Source: an uncultured Mycoplasma sp. (lineage in GTDB: Bacteria; Bacillota_I; Bacilli_A; Mycoplasmatales; Metamycoplasmataceae). Taken from it: a stretch of 10,139 nucleotides of DNA. Numbering within the stretch: the stretch's first letter is position 1; the number at the start of each line of letters is the position of its first letter. A model generated the notes under the pieces. The model did no database searches, was not told the DNA's origin, and saw only the letters and a list, made by a program, of their open reading frames with translations. Of this stretch, positions 1-10,139 are shown piece after piece. Position numbers and translations under genes: made by a program. The stretch is from assembly GCA_949293065.1 (NCBI GenBank), contig CASFBV010000064.1, forward strand, positions 1 to 10,139. Direction: 5' to 3'.

Positions 1-204
1 AATTCATTTTTAAATTATAAAAAATAAGATAAATTTTGTTATTAAAAGCTAAAACCCCATCAACAATAGTTGATGAGTGTTTTATAAAGTAAGGGACAAA
101 AAGTCTGATTTACAATTTATGGTGCAGTTTTTGATTTTACTTAAAAAATGAATTATTAAATGTGAATTAATAAATGCAATTTGAATTTATTTTTATAGAG
201 CACA
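1..204. other. AT-rich non-coding left edge
   Basis: I find no convincing gene here on either strand. The only open frame of note is a 28-codon plus-strand frame (119-208) with two UGA codons and no ribosome binding site, which I reject. The stretch holds a terminator-like hairpin near its left end (listed separately) and otherwise simple AT-rich sequence. It probably separates an upstream gene outside the window from the eno promoter. Confidence 0.6.
51..83 (+). terminator. terminator-like hairpin at left edge
   Basis: CATCAAC (58-64) and GTTGATG (69-75) form a perfect 7-bp stem with the tetraloop AATA. It can be extended across a small internal loop by AAAAC (51-55) pairing with GTTTT (79-83). 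The T-run after the stem is short, so termination in the plus direction is possible but weaker than at the other terminators in the window. It may end a gene left of the window. A structured leader element is the alternative. Confidence 0.4.
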
Positions 205-231
205 TTAACAATATTTATTTAGTTTTATAAT
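205..231 (+). promoter_or_regulatory. probable eno promoter
   Basis: A perfect -10 hexamer TATAAT (226-231) is preceded by TTAACA (205-210), which matches the -35 consensus at five of six bases. The 15-bp spacer is slightly short. Transcription would start near 238 and give a leader of about 147 nt before the eno start codon, long for such a compact genome. The assignment rests on the motifs alone. Confidence 0.5.
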
Positions 232-266
232 CACATTGTAATAAAGTATAAAAATTTTTTTGAATA

Positions 267-289
267 ATCAATTAAATATATTAATTGAT
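267..289 (+). repeat. inverted repeat in the eno leader
   Basis: ATCAATTAA (267-275) and TTAATTGAT (281-289) are perfect 9-nt inverted arms around a 5-nt spacer. A second, weaker inverted repeat, AATGT (298-302) with ACATT (307-311), follows. Both lie between the probable promoter and the start codon, so they would be in the mRNA leader. AT-rich sequence produces such repeats by chance, so function is not established. Confidence 0.4.
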
Positions 290-357
290 AGTTTTGAAAT
301 GTAATAACATTGAGTGAAAATTTAAAAAAATGTGTTTTGAATGTATTAAAATATTAG

Positions 358-1839
<1,482 letters not shown>

Positions 1840-1908
1840 TTGATTAATTTAGTAAACTATTAAACATTAAATATAAAAAACAAAAAAACAAATAAAAGGA
1901 GAAAAAAT

Positions 1909-3105
1909 ATGGCAAAAGAAAATTTTGACAGAAGTAAACCTCACGTTAATATTGGTACAATTGGTCACGTTGATCATGGTAAAACAACATTAACTGCAGC
2001 TATTGCTTCTACACTAGCAAAAAAAGGATTAGCTGAAGCTAAAGACTATGCTTCTATTGATAATGCACCAGAGGAAAAAGCTCGTGGTATAACAATCAAT
2101 ACATCACACATTGAATACGAAACAGAAAAAAGACACTATGCACACGTTGACTGTCCAGGTCACGCTGACTATGTTAAAAACATGATTACAGGGGCAGCAC
2201 AAATGGATGGAGCTATCTTAGTTGTTGCAGCAACAGATGGTCCTATGCCTCAAACAAGAGAACACATTTTGTTATCAAAACAAGTTGGGGTTCCAAAAAT
2301 TGTTGTTTTCTTAAACAAAGTAGATATGTTAGGTTCACCAGCAGAAGCTGCTGAAATTACAGAATTAGTTGAACTTGAAGTTAGAGGATTATTATCAGAA
2401 TATGGATTTGATGGTGATAATGCTCCTATCATCAAAGGTTCAGCTCTTAAAGCTTTAGAAGGTGATGCAACTTGAGAAGCTAAAATCTTCGAATTAATGG
2501 ATGCAGTTGACTCATACATTGACACACCACAACGTGAATCAGATAAACCATTCTTAATGGCTGTAGAAGATGTTTTCACAATTACAGGACGTGGAACTGT
2601 TGCTACAGGTAGAGTAGAACGTGGAACATTAAAATTAAATGAAGAAGTTGAAATTGTTGGAATTAAACCAACTAAAAAAACTGTTGTTACAGGAATTGAA
2701 ATGTTCAGAAAAAACCTTGATGCAGCTATGGCTGGAGATAATGCAGGGTTATTATTAAGAGGGGTTGCTAAAGAAGATGTTGAAAGAGGACAAGTATTAG
2801 CAAAACCAGGAACAATTGTTCCACATAAAAAATTTGAAGCTGCAGTTTATGCACTTAAAAAAGAAGAAGGTGGACGTCACACTCCATTCTTTAAAAACTA
2901 TAAACCACAATTCTACTTCAGAACAACTGATGTTACAGGAGGAATTGAATTACCTGCTGGAACAGAAATGGTTACACCAGGGGATAATGTTAACTTAACA
3001 GTTGACTTAATTTACCCAGTTGCTATTGAAGAAGGAACAAAATTCTCAATTAGAGAAGGTGGAAAAACTGTTGGAGCTGGATCAGTTACAAAAGTTATCC
3101 AATAA
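1909..3105 (+). CDS. tuf: translation elongation factor Tu
   Basis: EF-Tu is the GTPase that delivers aminoacyl-tRNA to the ribosomal A site. The 398-residue length is normal. The GTP-binding motifs are all visible: GHVDHGKT (19-26), the switch I sequence RGITIN (59-64), DCPGH (81-85), NKVD (136-139) and [10 protein letters not shown] near 180. Domains 2 and 3 follow, including the [13 protein letters not shown] segment and a C-terminus ending in KVIQ. One UGA encodes Trp189, so a standard-code reading splits the gene. AAAGGAG (1895-1901) lies 7 nt before the ATG, an excellent ribosome binding site. CGT arginine codons are relatively frequent here, as expected for a very highly expressed gene. 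It sits between two glycolytic genes, and I see neither a strong separate promoter nor a terminator on either side, so co-transcription from eno to pgk is plausible. Confidence 0.98.
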
Positions 3106-3148
3106 TAAATTATTGCTTAGAAATTAAAAGTAAGTAAAGAGAGTAATT

Positions 3149-4399
3149 ATGAATAAAAAAACAATTGATCAACTAGAACTAAAAGATAAAAGAGTTATTA
3201 TTAGAGTTGATTTTAACGTTCCAATGAAAAATGGTAAAATCACAAATAACAAAAGAATTGTTGCAGCCATCCCAACAATTAAGAAAGCTTATGAATCAGG
3301 AGCAAAAGTAATTTTACTTTCACATTTAGGAAGAATTAAAGAAGAATCAGATAAAGCTAAAAAAACTTTAAAACCTGTTGCTGCTGAACTTTCTAAATTA
3401 ATTAATAAATCAGTTAAATTTGTTCCTGAAACAGCGGGACAAATTGTTAAAGATGCTGTTAAAGCAATGAAATCAGGCGATATTATTATGCTTGAAAATA
3501 CAAGATTTGAAGACTTGAATAATAAAGCTGAATCAAAAAACAACCCAAGATTAGCAAAATTCTGAGCATCATTAGGAGATGTTTTTGTAAATGATGCATT
3601 TGGTACAGCTCATAGAGCTCATGCATCAAATGTTGGGATTGCTTCAAATATTGCTGAATCTGCAATTGGGTATTTAGTTAAAACAGAAATTGAAAAAATT
3701 TCAAAAGCTATCAATAATCCAGCAAGACCAGCAATAGCAATTATTGGTGGTGCAAAAGTATCAGACAAAATCAAAACAATTGAACATTTAATTCAAAATG
3801 TTGATAAAGTTATTATTGGTGGAGGAATGGCATTTACATTCTGAAAAGCTCAAGGTTTATTAGTAGGGAATTCTTTGGTTGAAGATGATCAAATTCAATT
3901 AGCTAAAGAATACTTAAAAAAATACCAAGATAAACTTGTTTTACCAGTTGATGCTGCTTTAGCTCCTAAATTTGATAATGTTAAACCTATTTACAACACA
4001 TACAATCCATTAGAAATTCCTTCTACATATATGGGATTGGATTTGGGACCTAAATCAATTCAATTATTTACAAAAGAGATTCAAAATGCTAAAACAGTTA
4101 TTTGAAATGGACCTTTAGGAGTTTGTGAATTTAGTTATTATTCATTAGGAACAGAACAAATTGCTAAAGCTATTGGTTCTTTATCAGGAGCTTACACAAT
4201 TGTTGGTGGTGGTGATAGTGTTGCTGCTATTACATCATTAGGATTAGAATCAAGATTTTCACATATTTCAACAGGTGGAGGAGCATGTCTAGCAATGCTA
4301 GAAGGTGCAGAATTACCTGGAATTGAAGCAATTCAAAATTCATCATCAGAACAACCTAAAGAAGTTGTTGTTGAAGAAAAAAAAGAAGAAAATAAATAA
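3149..4399 (+). CDS. pgk: phosphoglycerate kinase
   Basis: PGK transfers a phosphate from 1,3-bisphosphoglycerate to ADP, a substrate-level ATP step of glycolysis. The 416-residue protein contains the N-domain signature RVDFNVP (19-25), SHLGR (58-62), LENTRF (115-120), GTAHRAHAS, the central [11 protein letters not shown] and IIGGGMAF segments, WNGPLGV, and the nucleotide-binding GGGDS (353-357) with HISTGGGA near the end. Three UGA codons are read as Trp (codons at 3563, 3842 and 4103). The start has a modest AAAGAG ribosome binding site (3136-3141) and lies 43 nt after the tuf stop. The conserved end LPGIEAIQ is followed by about 20 extra residues rich in Ser, Glu and Lys (397-416), net slightly acidic, which look like a disordered tail. 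A strong terminator follows 17 nt after the stop. Confidence 0.97.
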
Positions 4400-4416
4400 A
4401 ATATTACTCTTGAATT

Positions 4417-4453
4417 AATAAAAAACTCTTTCTAATGAAAAGAGTTTTTTATT
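4417..4453 (+). terminator. intrinsic terminator after pgk
   Basis: A 15-bp stem (4417-4431 with 4439-4453) whose core is ACTCTTT/AAAGAGT closes a 7-nt loop, and the second arm carries six T residues followed by another T-rich run. It marks the end of the eno-tuf-pgk unit. The flanking A and T tracts make it potentially bidirectional. Confidence 0.85.
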
Positions 4454-4458
4454 CTTTT

Positions 4459-4467
4459 TGATATAAT
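4459..4467 (+). promoter_or_regulatory. extended -10 promoter of gyrB
   Basis: TGATATAAT is a perfect -10 hexamer (4462-4467) with the upstream TG of an extended -10. No good -35 is visible at the expected distance, where the pgk terminator lies. The promoter abuts the T-tract of that terminator, so gyrB would be transcribed independently with a leader of about 30 nt. Confidence 0.6.
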
Positions 4468-4485
4468 TAAATATATTAGTATTAA

Positions 4486-6438
<1,953 letters not shown>

Positions 6439-6449
6439 TCAATATCTTT

Positions 6450-7382
6450 TTAATTTAAAATTGATGCATTTTGAATATGATTATTTATTTCATGATCGTG
6501 GAAGCAAAGAACAAATAAACCAATTGCAATTCCTACAATAAAAATCAAAATTGTAATATATCAATTTTTTCCATTGTCTTTTATATCATGTAGAAATTCT
6601 GGAACAAATTCAATTATTGAAATAAATAATAAGAAAGACGCGGCAATTAGTTGAACAATATGAATTGCAAGTTCATTTTCAAGCGAGAATCATCCAATAA
6701 TAGCTCCTACAATAATTAGTGGAATAATAATTGTAGTTGCAATTAAACTATTAAGCATAGCCTTTTTTCTTGTTATTCCCATTTCAATCTGTCTATAGTA
6801 AATAATTAATTCTTCTGGGATAACATGGATTATAAAAGATACTAGGAAAATAATATTTGTAGGACTAATGCCTTCTCTTGCGATTTGAGAACATAATAAT
6901 CCAATAATTAAACCATCAGGTAATCTATGTGAAAGTAAGAAAAAGATTGCAAATGCTTTTGATTTAGGGTTGTAATCATTTATATTAAAAACAATATCAT
7001 CATGGTCATGATGTTCATGATTTTCTTGCTGATGATTTTTGTGTCCGTGATTTCTTCCAAATAAATATTTAACACCTAATGAAATTAAAAGACCACCTAA
7101 AACAATACCAGCAATCAATGCTCCTGTTATTGCTTTTGCTCCAACATCGTTATGAATAACTTGTTTAAAGTGTTCTTGTAAGTGAGTTTTTGATTCTCCA
7201 ATAAATAGAACAGTTGCCATAATTAAAAAGAATCCAGATGAAAAAGCATATAAATATTTACTTGTTGTTTTACTTATTTTAGGTTTTAATGTTGGCAATA
7301 ATAATCCAAATAGAATTGGAATTCCTATTACACATAATGAAATTATTGAAATAACAATCACTAAAATATTAATGTTTGTCAT
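6450..7382 (-). CDS. ZIP-family divalent metal transporter
   Basis: This is a predicted membrane protein of 310 residues that would import Zn2+ or another divalent cation. Eight hydrophobic segments fit the ZIP topology, roughly at 6-30, 43-62, 86-108, 144-164, 177-196, 210-230, 241-262 and 274-293. The metal-site motifs are in TM4, HRLPDG (H152, D156), and TM5, HVIPEE (H186, E190, E191). The loop between TM3 and TM4 holds seven histidines between 112 and 127, typical of a ZIP metal-sensing loop, and a short HDHE sequence follows TM8. UGA codons at W231 and W274 are read through, so a standard-code reading would stop after 230 residues and lose the last two helices. The ATG is preceded by a GAGTGAG-like ribosome binding site. 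The metal specificity cannot be read from the sequence. Confidence 0.88.
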
Positions 7383-7399
7383 TTAAACTCACTCTCTAC

Positions 7400-7416
7400 A
7401 TAAACAAGATGTTTAT
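7400..7416 (-). promoter_or_regulatory. palindromic operator candidate before the ZIP gene
   Basis: ATAAACA-AGA-TGTTTAT is a perfect palindrome with 7-bp half-sites and a 3-bp centre. It lies between the -10 box (7423-7428) and the start codon of the ZIP-family gene, so it covers the expected transcription start. That is a usual place for a repressor site, and metal-uptake genes are commonly controlled by Fur/Zur- or DtxR/MntR-type repressors. The sequence does not match a consensus I can name with confidence. Confidence 0.45.
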
Positions 7417-7422
7417 AAAAAT

Positions 7423-7428
7423 ATTATA
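7423..7428 (-). promoter_or_regulatory. -10 box of the ZIP gene
   Basis: A perfect TATAAT hexamer on the minus strand lies in the 54-nt gap between the nuclease stop and the ZIP start. The -35 position would fall inside the end of the nuclease gene and has no good match. The gene can therefore be transcribed on its own, but read-through from the nuclease is also possible because no terminator separates them. Confidence 0.5.
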
Positions 7429-7436
7429 ATAGAAAA

Positions 7437-8024
7437 TTAAGAAGGATATATTTTTTTAAGTGTTTCGTTATTTTCAGCTCATATTCCTTTTTTCTCTAAT
7501 TTAGCTTGATCCTGTAAGTGATATAAATTATCTATGTATTCAGCGTCATAATAATAAAAATAGTTAGTTTTAATAGGTGATATAAATCTAACTGCTGCTA
7601 ACCCATTTTCAACTAAATAAGAAGAAAAATCCTCTCCATCTTCAAGAGTTACCCTTGTAACTCATCTTCCATATTTATCTTTTTTAACTTCTTCTAATTC
7701 AACCTTTTTATTTAATAATTTTTTTGTTGTTTCTTTCTTAGCTTTCATTCCATAAAAATATTGTGGTCCTGTTGTTGGTTGAAAGTTGTGTTTAGAATCA
7801 TAAGTTTCAGGGGTATCAACACCTAATAATCTATGTTTTCCATCTTTTGTTGTAAATGTATCTCCATCAATAATTTTTGTAACAGTTAATTCTCTACAAT
7901 AGTTAGAAACTATAGTGCAAGAATTTGTGATTGTAGGAACAAATGATAATGAGGAAGTAAGTAGAAAATTTGAGAAAAAAAACAAAGCTTTTTTATGCTT
8001 TGTTTTTTGAACCAAGTTCTTCAA
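7437..8024 (-). CDS. staphylococcal-nuclease-like (thermonuclease) surface protein, start uncertain
   Basis: This is a predicted Ca2+-dependent extracellular or membrane-anchored nuclease, a type that mollicutes use to scavenge nucleotides. From a TTG at 8024 it has 195 residues. The nuclease core is intact: IIDGDT (D53), HRLLGVDTPET (R65, D70, T71, E73) and KYGRW (R120), in the same order and close to the same spacing as D21, R35, D40, T41, E43 and R87 of the staphylococcal enzyme. The domain continues through two UGA-Trp codons, including W121, to the stop at 7437. The N-terminus is basic, then hydrophobic (about 13-31), ending at TNSC with C36, a signal peptide or atypical lipobox. There is no in-frame ATG before residue 93, past the active site. 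TTG codons at 8024, 8015 and 7985 are the possible starts and none has a good ribosome binding site. The 5' end overlaps fba by up to 32 nt and spans its terminator. Confidence 0.75.
7975..8008 (-). terminator. intrinsic terminator of fba
   Basis: On the minus strand AAAAAACAAAGC pairs with GCTTTGTTTTTT (plus positions 7997-8008 and 7977-7988) as a perfect 12-bp stem with an 8-nt loop, ending in a run of eight U residues. The fba stop codon (7993-7995) lies in the loop. The downstream nuclease frame runs through the whole element. Confidence 0.85.
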
Positions 8025-8892
8025 TTTTTTCTAATACTGTTTCTCTCATTGCTTTTGTTCCTGGAGCATATAATTTTCTAGGATCAAAGTTTTTACCTTT
8101 TTTTGCTTCTCCGGATTCAACAAATTTTCATATTGCTTTCGCATTTGCTTGTTGTAATTCTGTATTAATATTAATTTTTGAAATTCCTAATGAGATTGCT
8201 TTTTGAATTTGATCTTTAGGAATTCCTGAACCACCATGCAATACCATTCCAATTCCACATGCTTTTGATAATTGTTCTAAAGCGTCAAATTTTAATCCTT
8301 TTCATCCTTTTGGATATGGTCCGTGAATATTACCAATTCCTGCAGCTAGGAAATCAATTCCTAAGTCAGACATTTTTTTAGCTTCTTCAGGATTTGCAAT
8401 TTCTCCTTCTCCAACTATTCCGTCTTCTTCACCACCAATTGACCCAACTTCAACTTCAACTGAAGCATTGTATTTTTTGGCTAATTTAACAATTTCTTTT
8501 GCGTTTTCATAGTTAACTTCAAATGTTTCATGTGATCCATCATACATAACTGATGTATATCCATTTTCTAAAGCAATTTTTGCTGCTTCAAATGAACCAT
8601 GATCTAAGTGTAATGCAACAGGAATTGTGATATTTAAATCATTCATTAATCCTGTAACCATTCCATAAATAGTTTTAAAACCACCCATATATTTAACAGC
8701 ACCTTCAGATGTTCCTAAAATAATAGGTGAGTTTGCTTCTTGTGCTGCTAATAGAATAGTTTTTGTTCATTCTAAGTTATTAATGTTGATATGAGGAACT
8801 GCATATTTTCCTTCATAAGCTTTTTTAACCATATCTTTAGCATTTACAAGATTTTTTGGTTTTTGAATAATATCTTTTCCAAATAGACTCAT
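7993..8892 (-). CDS. fba: class II fructose-1,6-bisphosphate aldolase
   Basis: This is the zinc-dependent aldolase that splits fructose-1,6-bisphosphate into dihydroxyacetone phosphate and glyceraldehyde-3-phosphate in glycolysis. The 299-residue protein shows the class II signatures: catalytic D97 and zinc ligand H98 in LHLDHG, the acidic segment VEVEVGSIGGEEDG, zinc-ligand candidates H190 in NIHGPYP and H219 in LHGGSG, then KININTELQ near the phosphate site. Three UGA codons are Trp (including W43 and W197), so a standard-code reading breaks the gene into short pieces. AAAGGAG sits just upstream of the ATG at 8892. The gene has an extended -10 promoter, is divergent from ptsH, and ends in its own terminator, whose first arm and loop include the last codons. 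Confidence 0.97.
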
Positions 8893-8929
8893 TTTTACTC
8901 CTTTTTTATGTTTTATTTGAATAATTCAT

Positions 8930-8938
8930 ATTATATCA
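8930..8938 (-). promoter_or_regulatory. extended -10 promoter of fba
   Basis: On the minus strand TGATATAAT (8938 down to 8930) is a perfect -10 hexamer with the extended -10 TG, identical to the gyrB element at 4459-4467. No -35 box is recognisable at the expected distance. A small perfect palindrome, TGAATAATTCA (8918-8928), lies at the expected transcription start. Confidence 0.65.
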
Positions 8939-8996
8939 TAAACAGCTCATTTTTCCTTTAAATACCCAACTTATTCTAAATTTATCTATTTTGTTA

Positions 8997-9002
8997 TATA
9001 AT
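8997..9002 (+). promoter_or_regulatory. -10 box of ptsH
   Basis: A perfect TATAAT lies 41 nt before the ptsH start. The -35 position (TTCTAA, 8974-8979) is poor. It is back to back with the fba promoter, the two -10 boxes being about 60 bp apart. Confidence 0.55.
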
Positions 9003-9043
9003 TTTTAAGCATAAAGTTTTACAAAAATTTAAGGAGATTAAAT

Positions 9044-9310
9044 ATGGCAAAATTTACTGCAAAAGTTATTGATCCAGTTGGATTCCATGCAAGACCTGCT
9101 TCTGAATTAACAAAAGTTGCTTCTTCATTTACTTCAAATATTAAAATTATTTCAAAAGGTAAAGAAGGAAATGCTAAGTCAATTATGAATATCATGGCTT
9201 TGGGTATTAAAACAAACGATGAAATTACAATTGAAGCAGAAGGACCAGATGCAGATCAAGCTATTGAAAAAATTAAATCAGAATTAGCAAAAATTAAATT
9301 AATTGACTAA
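9044..9310 (+). CDS. ptsH: phosphocarrier protein HPr
   Basis: HPr is the small cytosolic protein of the sugar phosphotransferase system that takes phosphate from enzyme I and passes it to sugar-specific EIIA domains. The 88-residue protein is full length. The active-site motif GFHARPAS places the phosphorylated histidine at H15. S46, in NAKSIMNIMALG, matches the regulatory serine used by HPr kinase in Gram-positive relatives, so regulatory phosphorylation is possible although the kinase is not in the window. AAGGAG (9031-9036) lies 7 nt before the ATG. The gene is divergent from fba and is followed by a terminator and a separate ptsI promoter. Confidence 0.97.
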   Translation: MAKFTAKVIDPVGFHARPASELTKVASSFTSNIKIISKGKEGNAKSIMNIMALGIKTNDEITIEAEGPDADQAIEKIKSELAKIKLID

Positions 9311-9336
9311 TTAATTAAAGTAAAAGTAAAGTTAAG

Positions 9337-9360
9337 ACAAAGCAATATGCTTTGTTTTTT
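9337..9360 (+). terminator. intrinsic terminator between ptsH and ptsI
   Basis: ACAAAGC (9337-9343) pairs with GCTTTGT (9349-9355) around a 5-nt loop, followed by a run of T residues and another T-rich stretch. The stem sequence repeats the core of the fba terminator. The 7-bp stem is short, so it may be only partly efficient and let some ptsH transcripts continue into ptsI. Confidence 0.7.
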
Positions 9361-9386
9361 ATTTCTAAATTAAAAGATAAAATTTA

Positions 9387-9392
9387 TATAAT
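9387..9392 (+). promoter_or_regulatory. -10 box of ptsI
   Basis: A perfect TATAAT lies 34 nt before the ptsI ATG and just after the ptsH terminator. The surrounding TTATATAATT matches the ptsH -10 region, and both have a TTCTAAAT sequence 23 to 24 nt upstream. This suggests separate but similar promoters for the two general PTS genes. Confidence 0.5.
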
Positions 9393-9426
9393 TAAATTAC
9401 TATATCTTGAATTTAGAGGGGGATTT

Positions 9427-10139
9427 ATGAATTTAAAAGGAATTGGAGCATCAAGAGGTATTGCAATAGCAAAAGTGTTTGAATTAAAACATTATGATAT
9501 TAACATTGTAAAAAAAACTTCTGATCCAAACCAAGAAATTAAAAAATTAGATAATGCAATTTCTGATGCAGTTAAACAAATAGAAAAAATCAAAGAAATT
9601 GCTTCAAAAAATTTAGATGCAGAACATGCAGCTGTTTTTGATGCTCATATTCAAGTCGCAACAGATCCAATGATGAAAGAAGAAATGATTCAAATTATTA
9701 ATAGTGAAAAAGTAAATGCAGAGTATGCAGTTAATGAAGTTTCAAATAAATATATTGATATGTTTGCATCAATGGATGATGAATATATGAAAGAAAGAGC
9801 CGCTGACATCAAAGATGTTAGTCAAAAAATCATTTTTAATATTTTAGGTATTGAAAAACAAGATTTAACTTCAATTAATGAAGAAGTTATTATTGTTGGA
9901 ATGGATTTAACTCCATCTGAAACATCTCAATTAAATAAAAAATTTGTTAAAGGTTTTGCAACAGATATTGGTGGTAGAACATCTCACTCAGCAATTATGG
10001 CTCGTTCATTAGAAATACCTGCTGTTTTAGGATTGGGAGATATTACTAAAAAAGTTAAAGCAGGAGATATGATTGCTATTAATGGAACAACTGGTGAAGT
10101 TTATTTAAATCCTTCAAAAGAAACAATTCAAAAATTAGA
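9427..10139 (+). CDS. ptsI: PTS enzyme I (phosphoenolpyruvate-protein phosphotransferase), 5' part
   Basis: Enzyme I takes phosphate from phosphoenolpyruvate and hands it to HPr, starting the sugar uptake cascade in the cytosol. The first 237 codons are present and the frame is still open at the window edge; the usual length is about 570 residues. The N-terminus LKGIGASRGIAIAKVF is the typical enzyme I start. The helical HPr-binding region with EHAAVFDAHIQVATDP follows. The phosphorylation site is GGRTSHSAIMARSLEIPAV with H187, and NGTTGEVYLNP closes the phosphohistidine domain. The PEP-binding C-terminal barrel lies outside the window. A strong GAGGGGGA ribosome binding site (9416-9423) precedes the ATG. 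No UGA codon occurs in the visible part. Confidence 0.96.
   Translation, partial: MNLKGIGASRGIAIAKVFELKHYDINIVKKTSDPNQEIKKLDNAISDAVKQIEKIKEIASKNLDAEHAAVFDAHIQVATDPMMKEEMIQIINSEKVNAEYAVNEVSNKYIDMFASMDDEYMKERAADIKDVSQKIIFNILGIEKQDLTSINEEVIIVGMDLTPSETSQLNKKFVKGFATDIGGRTSHSAIMARSLEIPAVLGLGDITKKVKAGDMIAINGTTGEVYLNPSKETIQKL

Noticed and set aside
119..208. 28-codon plus-strand frame upstream of eno, open if UGA is Trp
   Set aside because: It has no ribosome binding site, no recognisable sequence, and overlaps the probable eno promoter.
1840..1908. Possible separate promoter for tuf
   Set aside because: TTGATT is present but no -10 hexamer lies at a normal distance; co-transcription with eno is as likely.
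3101..3114. AATAAT-AA-ATTATT inverted repeat at the tuf stop
   Set aside because: The 2-nt loop is too small and there is no T-run, so it is unlikely to terminate transcription.
8002..8008. A AAA AAC heptamer in the fba reading phase, a classical -1 frameshift site, followed by a hairpin
   Set aside because: The nuclease lies in the +1 frame relative to fba, not -1, and the -1 frame ends after about 30 codons with nothing recognisable. The heptamer is also part of the terminator stem.

Overview
The window reads as chromosomal DNA of a fermentative, wall-less bacterium of the Mollicutes. The sequence is very AT-rich, and all 17 tryptophan positions I could place in the eight proteins that contain Trp are encoded by UGA, none by UGG. 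Several housekeeping genes therefore look broken under the standard code but are intact with UGA read as Trp. CGN arginine codons (mostly CGT) occur alongside AGA. My best guess is the Mesoplasma/Entomoplasma/Spiroplasma/Mycoplasma mycoides side of the class; genus is inference.

Layout. Positions 1-384 hold no convincing gene: a terminator-like hairpin at the left edge, then a probable promoter and a leader of about 150 nt for eno. A plus-strand block follows: eno (385-1839), tuf (1909-3105) and pgk (3149-4399), with no terminator visible between them and a strong one after pgk (4417-4453). gyrB (4504-6438) has its own extended -10 promoter. It converges on a minus-strand block whose physical order is ZIP-family metal transporter (6450-7382), staphylococcal-nuclease-like surface protein (7437-8024) and class II fructose-bisphosphate aldolase fba (7993-8892). 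fba is divergent from ptsH (9044-9310), which is followed by a terminator, a new promoter and the 5' part of ptsI (9427 to the window end).

How the genes work together. ptsH and ptsI are the general phosphotransferase proteins that energise sugar uptake. fba, pgk and eno are glycolytic enzymes and produce the ATP and PEP on which PTS uptake depends. tuf and gyrB are core translation and DNA-topology genes. The nuclease probably scavenges nucleotides at the cell surface, and the ZIP protein supplies divalent metal.

Most of the window is ordinary housekeeping DNA and I see no clear new multi-gene system. The points worth a second look are: a Cys- and Lys-rich C-terminal tail on enolase, with a smaller charged tail on PGK; a nuclease gene with no ATG before its active site, whose 5' end lies across the 3' end and terminator of fba; a palindrome at the likely transcription start of the ZIP gene; a natural Asn at the GyrB position linked to quinolone resistance in E. 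coli; and terminators built into the ends of coding sequences.
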